Origin: Phallus indusiatus
Taxonomy: Eukaryota > Basidiomycota > Agaricomycetes > Phallales > Phallaceae
Reading direction: 5' to 3'
Assembly: GCA_027605045.1 (NCBI GenBank)
Contig: JAQFWX010000007.1
Coordinates: 62,001-126,000, forward strand
DNA length: 64,000 nt
A program made the translations under genes and the position numbers. Below the pieces are notes generated by a model. That model was given only the letters and a program-made list of their open reading frames with translations, was not told the origin of the DNA and did not search any database. Positions 23,942 to 34,919 of the stretch are shown in pieces (the stretch's first letter is position 1; each line of letters opens with the position of its first letter).

Positions 23942-26052
23942 TTACATCGCGCTAAAACTGAGAATGTTCGCCTCACCAACATCCATGATATCTTCGTACT
24001 TAAATCCAGCTTGCTCCCTATGCATTTTCTTCCGTTAAGTAACCCGTACGCAATACGTTCAAACAAAAAAAAGATACTAACGCAAGTGAAATGAACTCCT
24101 GCAGTTTTCGTTCTTGACTGTTTTGCAACGTCAGCATCAGTATGTCTTGTTGATACGCTCGGATACCGCCGAAACCGTAGTTGCTAAGCATCGGTTCCGG
24201 AGCCTAAAGAGGTTCATCAAACCTTTGAATGTGTTTCAACGATTTTTGGACTTTAATTTACCTGATGATCATCCTTTGCAGAGGACTTATCTTGAGAGAC
24301 ATTCTGCAAAACAAACTCGTCTATAAAGTACGTAATGCATCCATAGTCTGAGTTTATCCGTCACGAAAAACTTACTTATGAGTAACCTGCTGTCAGCTGA
24401 CATCACCTTGCGGACATTCGAAAGTATCTTCAGACATTCAGCGTTTGGCCAGTCGTGTCTAAGAATAGACAAAAACAAGGTTAGAAACGAATGTCATACC
24501 GACAGCGACTGGTTCATCTCACAATACATGTCTTATCTTTTCAACAATGTCTAAACCTTTTCAAAGGTAGTTCACAAACACTTAAACACTCACAAAGTAG
24601 AACTGGCAACCTGAAACAGGTGAATCTTCAAAAAAATTGTATGGAACGAATTGAACACGTTGAGTTTGAATAGCTTCAGGAAAATTTTCGCTCCAAAACT
24701 GAATGACAATTTTCGTCAAGAAGCGATAAACTTGAATTTTATGTAAGTAAATACATACCTCTTTCGCCTGCTCAATAACATTTGGAAGATCTTGAATAAT
24801 AACGCGAAGGTTGGGAAATTGTTTAGCCAAGTCAAGGGTTATATGACCGTTACCACCTCCCATATCACAAATGGTGGATCCCTCAGGTACCGACGCCCAA
24901 GGGATGGCTTTGAAGATGATATGAATCAAGCAAAAGATTTCAAACGCACTAAATTACCTTGGGGTATAGCAGATTTCCCGGTTTCTTCTGCAAATCCGAC
25001 CATTGCTTGAGCGAACCGCTGACTCATTTTGTCAAAAAAAAAAAAAAAGACAGAACCGGCGATACAAATGCAAACCCACCTCATGATATTTAGCATTTTC
25101 GGGCTAGTATGTGAATTGTTGATAAGCATATGTTATGTAGTTGATCGAACAGGCCCTATTATATCTTACACGGGCATAGAATTCAAAGGCAGTTGTCCCA
25201 TAGGCTTTATAAAAGGCGGTATGGTTTAAAGACAAAGACGTTCCGAGTTCTGGATCGGACAAGATCTCGCTCAGGTACGCGCTCGAAAGAGTGGCCTCGT
25301 CGACTCTATAATAGTCCTATAAAAATGAAACAATTCTCAAAGGATTATGATCATTCACGTACAAAAGTCCCACTAGACTGTTTACTGGGTTGTTGGAACA
25401 TAGCTGAACGCTGACGCGGTTGTTTGCGAATACGTCGGGACTCACTGTTTCAACAAAAACCCATAGTAAATAAGAGTGAAACCCCATGATTTTCTGTTTG
25501 ATAATTAACCTTCCCTAAAGCAATGCGTAGTTGCAAGCATACGCATAACCCGCGATAGTTTACTCGCATCCAAGCCGGTCTTCGTGGCTAACTCGTTGAT
25601 GGGCACGCCATTAGGTTTATCAAGTAAGTGATCAGCGACCTTGGCGTCATGAACAACCTTCAGGCAACAAACTTCTGCAGACTTTCCGATACGTTAATCT
25701 TGTCATTGCATATAAGCTGTAACTCTCAGTTTCATACTGACATTATACGCTTTCTAGAAAAAGAAGATCAAAGTATGTTCCATTTTGCGAGTATGAAGAA
25801 ACACACATTTGCGACGACATGACTAGGTCTATTGACCATAATACTAAGTTGAGCGCATGCTCCTTCGATTATACGCATGCTCCTACCAAGGTCAGCAGAA
25901 AGCTTCCCCGGTGCATCGAAAGGGCTCGGCTCTGTGGAATCTAGAGATGGGACTGAGTGACCCGCGTCGTTGTACTCTTTAACAATTTTTCCAGCCGTTT
26001 CGTATATCAATTTCGCCAGAGCGAGGACTTGAGCGTCCCCTGAAGAAGACAT
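23942..26052 (-). CDS. O-methyltransferase, family 2 (COMT-like)
   Basis: Multi-exon minus-strand gene starting at 26052 (MSSSGDAQVLALAKLIYETA). The upstream in-frame ATG at 26,151 is rejected because a TATATAAAA box lies at 26106-26114. The dimerisation/winged-helix part includes NGVPINELATKTGLDASKL and RVMRMLATTHCF at about 25.6-25.5 kb. The SAM-binding exon has STICDMGGGNGHITLDLAK with the DxGGGxG loop, followed by VIIQDLPNVIEQAKE. A later exon has LRHDWPNAECLKIL, whose His is the catalytic base position of this family. The last exon ends DVGEANILSFSAM with the stop at 23942. Exon borders between 24.2 and 25.5 kb are approximate. The product should methylate a phenolic or other hydroxyl group; the substrate is unknown. 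It lies in a block with a flavodoxin-like reductase, a hydrolase and a P450. Confidence 0.85.
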
Positions 26053-26105
26053 TGCAGTGTTTGTAGTGCTTAAACGAGTTTTGATATATCTGAGCTCGAA
26101 TTCTC

Positions 26106-26114
26106 TTTTATATA
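26106..26114 (-). promoter_or_regulatory. TATA box of the O-methyltransferase gene
   Basis: TATATAAAA read on the minus strand, about 55 bases upstream of the chosen ATG at 26052. Its position supports that start over the in-frame ATG at 26,151. Confidence 0.5.
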
Positions 26115-26195
26115 AATGTGCCTTCTTTACAGCACGGCCATTGAGACACACAAAATTAAAGCCACGGACATAAACGTTGCAAAGTTTCCGTTTTT

Positions 26196-26384
26196 TTAGA
26201 AAATTGGATCGATGGAGCTCAGGTCAACAATTGCCGGAGTCAGTGGGACGTTATGCCCGGGATCACGATAAGTGAGTACTTTGTACAGCATATTTCCCAA
26301 TAATGAAACATCGAAATTGGAAAAGAAGTAAATAGATTCAAGATCTGTTTTTACAAATTTCCAACGTGCACGGTATGTATACAA
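26196..26384 (-). pseudogene. Possible relic of an O-methyltransferase first exon
   Basis: A 62-residue frame upstream of the methyltransferase contains LLGNMLYKVLTYRDPGHNVP. This resembles the first exon of the gene at 26,052 (ALAKLIYETA...EYNDAGHSVP), including the Y-x-D-x-GH-x-VP core. Nothing downstream continues it. It may be a decayed partial duplicate, or chance similarity in a short segment. Confidence 0.25.
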
Positions 26385-26736
26385 ATCAGTAATTACGGCA
26401 GATGTTGCATATCAACACACGAGTCACGGTCCACGACGGTGAACGTTGACACGGTGAGATACACAGATTCCCTCCCGAAACTTCTCCATATAGCAATTAT
26501 TAGAGCAGGGTAAGCTTCAATACCAGTCTATCCAAATGTATCATACGACAATATTTGACCCCTGTAAACACAGGTAATTACTTCCTAAAACGGCTTGTGA
26601 AATCTAATGTTGAACGACCACTAAGTCGAAGATTTTCTTGGGTTATATTCTCTAAATACATTTCCTAATGATTTGCAAGCAAAATTTGAGAAATAAAAAC
26701 AGCTTTCTATTCCGACATAAGACTAGTGCCAGCTAT

Positions 26737-27590
26737 TTATTCTATCAAGGGTATCTCGAAATTGACTCTAGACAGGAATTTGTAAAAGTCACGTCCTTGA
26801 ATAGCCGCCACGTCGAGCTCCAATTGTGAGGGTTTACGACTACCATCAGGACCCTTTTCACAAAGAGAGCAATGAAGGTATTGTAGAGATCTATGGAAGC
26901 ATAATACTTACTGAGAAGGTACCGGCACCCCACGGACTTCCACCGTGGGCTTCATCGAATCGAGCAATATGCTTCATTGTCGTCTTGTAACCCATTGGGA
27001 CATAGCAAATACCGTGATGAACGAAGGTACTGATCATTTGCAAACAGGTCGTTTCTTGACCTCCACCTTGAAAACCAGTAGAGACAAAAACTGAGGCGAA
27101 TTTGCCATGCAGGTCACCGTTCGCCCAAAGCCATCCCGTTGCATCCAGAAATGCCTTTAATTGAGCCGGCATATTACCATAACGAGTGGGAACGCCAAAG
27201 ATGAAGCCGTCAAATTGCTTTAAATCGTCCGAGGCGATGATGGGATAAGGTGGTTTGGGAGCCGCATGTCTACTTGCCAAAAACTCGTCGGACAGTGTTT
27301 CTTGTACCCTGAGATAAAAGTAATTATTCGTTTCATAATAGGACAATGCTGCATATACACTCACTGATAGATCGTGACTTGACCACCAGCAGATTCAACG
27401 CCTGACTTGACGGCTTCCGCCACTAATCACAAACGAGTTGGTATACTATTTCAGCTTGTGAAAAAAAAAGGACGGGACAAACTGGTAGCTGTATGGCCAT
27501 ACATGGAATAGATAATAATCGCAACCTAGATAAGACAATTCAGATTGATATTTAATCAGTTTAACCTGGATTTACTTTCGCCGGTGCCAT
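26737..27590 (-). CDS. WrbA/Pst2-type flavodoxin-like NAD(P)H:quinone oxidoreductase
   Basis: At least four exons give about 205 residues. The start at 27590 gives MAPAK, spliced (GTAAAT donor, ATCTAG acceptor) to VAIIIYSMYGHTAT, the phosphate-binding loop for FMN. Later exons show FGVPTRYGNMPAQLKAFLDATGWLW, typical of WrbA, then VSTGFQGGGQETT and GYKTTMKHIARFDEAHGGSPWGAGTFS, and the end DGSRKPSQLELDVAAIQG followed by a short helix and the stop at 26737. WrbA-type enzymes reduce quinones by two electrons and protect against redox cycling. All FMN-site motifs are visible and the length is normal. It lies between the O-methyltransferase (same strand) and the alpha/beta hydrolase (divergent). 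Confidence 0.88.
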
Positions 27591-28413
27591 TGAGACGTCT
27601 TGAAGTTCTACAACAAACAAGTGAAGAATATGGGGAATGAATGCCACGGCTCAAGAACACAATATCATTTATATGCGAATACTTGGTTGATAAAAATAGA
27701 TATCCTGGGGACATAGCCCCGAATCTAGATCAGTACCATTCCAAAACACTCACACTTACTAACTCACACATGTAAAAATTGCTCTCAATTTAGATCTAAT
27801 TGAAAAATCACTTCATACTTTCATGTTTGTTTTCGTCGCAATTTTAATTATTGTACCATATGTACGTGCGTGTTTATTTATGTAAATAATTAAAGGGCCG
27901 GGAGGGCTTGAATTGATCAGCTGATTAGATAGTATTAAGATCCGCTCTTAAGCCCGGACGATCTCCGCGCAGCTATGAAGTGTGGATACGTGGATGAGAC
28001 AAACGCCGCACAGGCCAACAAATTTGCCTCGGACTTCGGAAAAAGCTCGAGTTCTTTCGAGAATTTGAGATCTCAGAGACAAAAAAACGATTTCATAATT
28101 GGTATATTATGTTTGTACTAGAATACTAGACATATATAAATACTACATACGTGCGCTTTTCCACAATTACAAAAATTACTGCCAGTGTACATTGCACAGG
28201 ACCCTGACCGATGCAAACGTGAACCCCAAAAGCCTTATCAAAATTTGTGCCTTTTCGGCCTTCATATTTTATATATCCTGCTTTAGAAGGCTTCACGGTC
28301 CGTAGCGCCCTTCTGAACGTGTCCGTGAGAAACCCGGGAACCTAAGTCCGAGTGCATTGTCAAACCCTTTATATAAGAATCTACACACTGTTATCCACCA
28401 TCGACCTTAGGAT
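27591..28413. promoter_or_regulatory. Divergent upstream region of reductase and hydrolase genes
   Basis: An 820-base gap between two divergent starts. A TATATAAG box lies on the plus strand at about 28,370-28,377, about 40 bases before the hydrolase ATG. TATAAAT lies on the minus strand at 27,668-27,674, about 80 bases before the reductase ATG. No other gene was seen. Confidence 0.5.
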
Positions 28414-29667
28414 ATGCCTGCGATTGAAATCGATAACAAGGGAACGAAACTCTACTATCTTGATAGTGGTGTTCCGAAGCTCACAAACACGCCTTATACG
28501 ACTCTAGTTTGTGTTCATGGTTATATATTCAACTCTAGTATGTATTTTTGGACGTAGGAATGTCTCGGGAAGCTTGGGCTGAACAAAGTTACAGACATAT
28601 TTCATAAATTACTTCCAATAGCTCCTTCTACTCATATACGTCTTATCCTTTTGAACCGTCGGGGCTACCATGGTTCCACACCCCTTCCCGAATCAGAAAC
28701 CAATGTCGACCTGGCAACCAGTCGTAGTGATTTCTACAGGAATTTTCTTCGGTCTCGCGCCGAAGAAATAGCTAATTTCTTGGTCAAACTGATCGAAATT
28801 GAAAACATCCCAGTGAAAACCGAAAGTCCAGGAAGAGCTGTGGGAGGTATCTCCCTATTAGGGTGGTCGCTAGGAAATGTTTATACTGTATCAACACTGG
28901 CCTTCGCAGACACTTTTGATCCGGCAATTCGAAACCGATTACAACCTTACTTGAGGAAACTTATTCTATTTGGTGAGTTGCATTTTTGTTCCCCAAGAGA
29001 ATCAATCTTTATACCGTTTCGTTAGACGCTCCACACCACGCATGGGGTTACCCTCACGTCAAAGACGTTTACGATCCTTATTATGATCCTACGATCCCAG
29101 ACTCTGAACGAGAACAGATATTCGCCAAATGGGTTTCGTCTTATTATACCCACAACTTAGGACCTCTCGATCCGAACGCATCCCTCATGCAAGGCCTCGA
29201 ACAGAAACAGCCCAACTCGAAACCCAATACTATGTCTAATTTTACCCCATCTGAATTCTCGACAATAATTGAACAGACAACGAATGCACACGGTGATCAG
29301 TTTGTGCTCCTTGATCAACACCGTTCCGTCCATCTAGCAAACCTTTACAAAGTTCTTTTCAAGAATAGTAACGAACCTAACGCAGTTAAGGCATTTCCTG
29401 ACGTTAACATTTCTTATTTATGGTCCACCGAAGCCCATTGGCATCCAGTCTTGGGTGCGCGTTTGGTGAAAGCTGATGTAGAATCCCCGCCCGACGGTCT
29501 GCAGCTCCATCGAGAAGTAAGATTCATCGAACTTGAAGGTGGAAACCACTATGTAAGTGCATATTATTTGTCTGTGCATGATTTCTCACTTTTTCATTAC
29601 GTAAAAGATACAATTTGACGATCCCCTTAAATCGTTTGCGTCGTTTGCGTTGGCGACGGAATACTGA
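28414..29667 (+). CDS. Alpha/beta-hydrolase fold protein
   Basis: About four to five exons give roughly 370 residues. The start is ATG at 28414 (MPAIEIDNKGTKLYYLDSG), 40 bases after a TATA box. Family features in order: LVCVHGY with the oxyanion-hole HG, LILLNRRGYHGSTP, the nucleophile elbow LLGWSLGN (G-x-S-x-G), a helical cap rich in Pro/Tyr/Asp, and the C-terminal LEGGNHYV with the likely catalytic His. The last exon begins after the intron ending at about 29,608 (QFDDPLKSFASF) and stops with TGA at 29665-29667. An acidic member of the triad is likely in the YLWSTEAHWHPV region but cannot be fixed. It could be an esterase, epoxide hydrolase or C-C hydrolase. It converges with the P450 gene at 29,835. 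Confidence 0.83.
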
Positions 29668-29834
29668 TAGCTTGAGAGGTTTAGGGTTCCATCAATTGAA
29701 GGTGAATCAAAACTCAGAGTTTACATGTAAAATATTGGTATATAACGAGCGATATTCATTCAATGATCCGAATTCGCCATGGTATTCATTATGTACTTGG
29801 AGCTAAGGAAGGGTTTATGTCCTTACATAACTGA

Positions 29835-32479
29835 CTACTCCGCTGAAGCATGACCGCGTCTTTTGAAAATCAGAGGCTCACGGAACGGTCTGTAAAGCAT
29901 TTTGTCTCAGATACATCTTTTCGGCGATATTAGGTATCTATACTTACGTGAACGTTATGCCGGTAAATGCCCTAAGCAATTTCTCTCGTATTTCTAACGT
30001 AGTACAACCTGCATACTGTTCAGGGTCCTTCAATTCGATTTGATAATGCTTGATTATCATAACTAGCAAGGCAACCGCCTAAGAGCAAAAATTGAGACGT
30101 TTGTTTTCAGATTTTTGGTTCTGGTTCAAAAAAAAGTACCTCGACTTCCGCGAAGCTTCAATCAAAGAAAGATGTTTGTAAACTCCTTTTCAAGGTAATT
30201 GAAAGTCTCACCGGCGTCCTACGCAACCTCTCATTCCTTTTTATTGGTCAGTGATCTGAGAAAAAAGAATGACGTTCCGAATATTGTATACATACCACCG
30301 GAAAATGGAATGTGAGCATCTTTGTTCCACTCTCCCATGAAGCGAGATGGATCGAACTTATCGGGTTCAGGCCAGTATTTGGCTGAGAGAAAGGGCATCA
30401 CATGAAGTTAATGAAAACCAAAGGTGATTGTTAATGAGGTAATCTTACGATTATAGTGTACCGCTATTGTGTCGATGAGGATACAACTATCCTTGGTTAC
30501 GGGTATACGTTCAATGTCACCGGTACCATCGTTCTTTCTCATTGAGAGTGTCGTATGCTCTGCTGATTGTTTAGCTATGATTGGAACCTATTAAATTACA
30601 AATTATAATTCACAATCACGAAGCATTAAGATGGAAATGGGGCTTTCACCGGAGGAAAGAGCCGCATGGTCTCATAGAATGTAGCCATAACGTATGAGAA
30701 AGAATTAATCTGATCATATGCCTGGCAACTCGTTTGTGTAGTGCACCTCAAAAACGTAGTAAAACAGGCTCACTGGAATTTCCTTTCCAGCTAAATTCTC
30801 AATAACGTGTTTGTACAACGTCTCTTGCTCGTCCCGGTGGATTGCAAGAAGACCCAGTGCGAACGAAAGTGAATGGGCCACCGTCTAATGGGTTGAGTTA
30901 GGCAATAATCATAGTACAAGATCACAGTAATAACTGAACCTCATGCCCCGCAAGAAGGAAGAGAAACATATTCGCTAAGAAGAATTTTTATTCTTCACTT
31001 GGATGGAGAAGGTATGTAAAATACTGACCGAAAACCTCTTCTTCTGTGAATCTACCACCCGCATCGTCCCATCCGCTTTCTTCATTACTGGTAAGAATAG
31101 CATTGAACAGATCGTGTCGTGATACTTCCGATCCCGATTCTTTCAATTGTTTGCGTTCATCAACCATTTCTTCCATATAAATCTAGCAAAATATTGTCAG
31201 GGGATGTTTTAACAACGTTTTTGGGAATCTCAAAAGTCGACGTGCCTGTAACTCCTGATAAGAATCGTGGGTTTCGCGTACAGTAGATGAAACGAGAGAC
31301 ATCCATTCTGGAGTCATGATTTTGTATGGCAGTCTTTTCAGAAAGACGCTCAATGCTCGATGAAATGGAAATCTGTGTCCGGGCGGTACTTTTTTATCGT
31401 CTTCGTTCCAGCCGATAGACCAACCGAACCCTATTAACGCAAGCAGTAAATTACAGGGAAGTCATAGTAATATTCAGATTCATACCAGCTCCTGATATAA
31501 CTCTCAAAGCAAGCTGGACGAGTATATGTTTAGTCAATCAAGAAACCGACTTCAGATTATTTGGTAACTCAACTTGAACTGTTATATCCGGCATGTGTTC
31601 GATTGTGATAGATGGATTATCCTTCCCCCATTTATCCATAAGGCCCAACATCGCTTTGATTGATTTTTCCCAAACCATTTTATTATTCCTCTGAGAAGGT
31701 CATCACATAACATACTCAAGGAAAGATTTTTTACGAGTGCTTACCTCTGATAAGCTGGGTGAAATGGCCTTTCTATGTCTTTTCCATTCATCCCCCTCGG
31801 CAACAACGATATTGCTTCCGAAAACTTTCATATTTCCATAAATTTCAAGGTATTTTGGGAACTTGATTCGATCAGAAAAAATTTCCTTGGATGATATCAG
31901 ATATTCAAAAGGCGCCAAAAACAAGAAAGAAGAACATATCAAGAACCTTGATCGTCAGTGGGTCCGCGACCAGAATTCCGGGCTGAATTGAGGGATAGCA
32001 GCTAATCTGAGAGGTGAGTTGTTTAGCTGAAGGTGGCCAATCACAGGATACAACCAGAGCTTACGAAGCTTATGACATCTTTGTTTCCTCTCGAGCTGAA
32101 AACTATGAAAAATGTTCTGTCGCGTAGGCAAACGTGCACGGAAAGAAAAAAAAAGAACCTTGATGTTTCAGTTTCCATGGCCATTCACTGCCAAGCGATA
32201 TATACGGTATCGACGGCAAGAACTAGAGTAATAATCAATTCTGAAAAGTCTTAAGTCAAAGAGGCTGCGTCGATGTACCATGGAAGGTCCCGTCGATTGT
32301 AGTCTAAAAAAGGTCGTGATGCCGTTTTTATATCTGGATAGCGCATTATGGGATGAAACGATCTCCGGGGAATGAGATAAATGAACACACCCCAGGTCAT
32401 GGAGGGTCTTACGAGATTGGAAAATTCTGGAGACCACCCAGAATAAGGCTAAAAGAACCAACATCATAGTCCAAATCAT
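29835..32479 (-). CDS. Cytochrome P450 (first of two)
   Basis: About ten exons; the protein should be about 540 residues. The start at 32479 gives a membrane anchor, MIWTMMLVLLALFWVVSRIF. Motifs in order: GDEWKRHRKAISP (helix C), LLAGHE spliced to TVAH (I-helix AGxET), ETMRLFPP (ExxR), KYWPEPDKFDPSRF (the PERF-like region), and the haem loop FSGGMRGCVGRR, joined by an intron splitting an Arg codon to FAEVE. The Cys ligand is in place. The last exons give AVALLVMIIKHYQ and a basic tail (PLIFKRRGHASAE) with the stop at 29835. It resembles the fungal long-chain or xenobiotic-oxidising class with the AGHET helix. The substrate is unknown. It is the end gene of the OMT-reductase-hydrolase-P450 block. 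Confidence 0.88.
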
Positions 32480-34919
32480 CTTCGTATGGTATTGTTCGTC
32501 AAAGTTAGGGGGGGAGGGAGATTTGCGCACGTATAATCACGCGTCCTTTTATGTAATATGTGGTTTGGTCCGGCGGAAGAAACAGGTACTGGCCGGGTGC
32601 CTGTGGAGAACCCGCCAATACGACGAGCGGAGGGAACGAACACGAATTCGAGAACTTCCGAATTCATACATCACGTCGTGCAATGGATAAATCACTGTCC
32701 GCTTCCGAACGCATTTTGGTTGGTGGTTGGCTTCCCGGGCCGATCCTAAGAGACATACATATTTATACATAGTAGGATGTCATACATTGGCTTGAACCGA
32801 CTGTTCTTGAAGTCCAAGCTGGGAGCCTTATCATTCGAACAAGAAATTTTCTTAAAATGATTCAATTATTGACTCAAAAAGGCGCTTTTCATTTTTACGA
32901 CAACTCACTAATATAACTTGCAATTCTCCCGGAACACTACTGCCGGTGTATACATATTCAAATTTGATTCAGTTGACAACCCAATCGGTCTGAAATGCCG
33001 TTCCTGTTGGGTATAACAAGCCTTTCGTGCAAAATTAGTGAGACATGTTCAATGTGTGATATGTACTCGGTATACTCGGGCATCTCGTGCCTGACTTTTA
33101 CCCTTCGATTTTTACGTCAAAACCAGCGTTATCACCATTGATGACGCGGTACATACACAGATACTAGAGTTTAAATTAGCTTGAGATTAGAGCTGATTGG
33201 TTGAACGGACTCGAACCAGCACACGCAAACTGCGCGCCAGATTTTACCACCACCTTGCCATTTCCAAATTGGTATTCGGCGCCCTCCATGAACGTATCTT
33301 CGAACGCTCAAGTTCGTTATCATGATATACTCGTCCAAGCCGTGTTCAGAAAAATTAAACAGCGAGCACGTGCACATAGTATGTATACACTTGTGTCAGA
33401 CTTGCAGAAGGTTTGCAATGAACCTCCTTCAAAAAACTATTCGATGTTTTTTTTTGTCACATTTGCCACATGGACCGCTGGCGTAGGTATGTTAGGGTAC
33501 AATGCATTAAGTCTTGAAACACATTCCTCGCCGCCTATGTACGTTCTGAAATTTTCCTCCAACTTCGAAAAATGATCGCTTGGAACTTGAGGTTGCCAAG
33601 AGTCGGATGAATATGGACATACATAGCCGCACGCTACAACGTTACTCCGACACAGATTTTTAAAAAGCACGCGCGAACAAGCTATGTACGTGCATAAGCG
33701 ATCTGCGTGGCGGAAAGAGGTTTTTTCGTCGAAGTCCAATTCCTTTCATTTCCTACACGGAAGAAAGGGAACCAAGAAAAAGACATTGATCTTGAATTGG
33801 AATGAGTGCGATCGACTTCTGGTTTCATTTTGAATCGGGTTCTAGCCTTTCTCCAGGATTAATGCACAGTTTAAACTATTATAAGACGCAGACTCCACAG
33901 ATTTTCCATTACGTCGTAGGTATAAAGTTAGGATAAACATTCTCCCCAGAAGTTAGAACGCTAGTGTTGTCGTCAAGGTTTTATTACAAATTTTTAAGAA
34001 CCATCGCTTCTTTGAGCTTCAGCAATCCCGTCCGACTTCATCCTGTTTCGGGTAATTCCGGGCATAGTCTGCTGCTAAGACTGATCTTCACTGATTTTCA
34101 CTGTCGCGGCTCAAGTAAGTTGCAAAAAGTACAGCTGTATTTTGCCAGGCATCTTTATTTTGTAACGTTTGGTTTCTTTGGTTTCGATTTTGAAATATAT
34201 TCGAGTGAAACAGCGCTGACGTACTAGGAAACCTATCTTTAGCCTCTAGCTCGTGGGAAAGTCGTTCTGTCAGGCGCACCTGGATCAATATGGCAATTCT
34301 TGCCTGGGGTAGTTGCCATGGATTTTTACTAACGAAGTTATCGGAATCAGTGTTCATCGTGTACCAATGAAAGTGTCTGCTGTAAATAAAACCTAAGCCC
34401 AAAAGCGGTCAGAGCTCTTTATCTAGTTTTGGTGTCGATAATGAATCAATTTGTTTATACTTATTTGTTTTGAATTCAAAAGAGAAAAGATTCCATCATA
34501 TGACTCACCAGCCAGAAGGAACTGAAATCTACTGAAATTGATGGTCGCCTTGATCGTTAACCATGTGGCGAGGACTGTGGGGAAAGATATGCCTTACTAA
34601 AATATGTTGCCGAAAAAAAGATCTAGAATCCCAAAAAAGCTAAACGCAATTGAAATTCCGAAGGAATTGGGAACCAATCGCGTTATTCCACTAGTTCCCA
34701 GCGAAAAATTCCAAATTTAAATGCGACATTCGGCCAGAGACGCTGATTTGGGCAGCTTGAAAGGGCCTCTCCTCCCTGTCCTTGATTCATCGTTCGTTCC
34801 CCTTTCCCCTTTGACACTTTCGTTCCTGCTGCAACACCTTTCGTTTGTTGCATTTTTTTTACCAGATTATAAATTCCTTCTTTTCTTGTTCCTTCTTTTG
34901 TCTTTCTTCTTACTTGACG
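32480..34919. other. Intergenic region, no supported gene
   Basis: About 2.4 kb. Open frames at 33,201-33,575 and 33,964-34,227 have no recognisable domain or consistent splicing. A GGTTCGAGTCC string on the minus strand near 33,205-33,215 looks like a pol III box B, but no tRNA folds around it. The right end is C/T-rich (34,780-34,918), as expected for the promoter of the next gene. Confidence 0.4.

Noticed and set aside
26053..26151. Longer methyltransferase start at 26,151
   Set aside because: A TATATAAAA box lies between the two ATGs, so the downstream ATG at 26,052 is preferred.
33170..33300. Box-B-like GGTTCGAGTCC with a TGGCAAGGTGG string on the minus strand, suggesting a tRNA
   Set aside because: The flanking acceptor arms do not pair and the T-stem has mismatches; only the box-B string is convincing.
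33201..33575. Open frame of 124 codons
   Set aside because: No domain, no partner exons and unremarkable composition; overlaps an equally long frame on the other strand.
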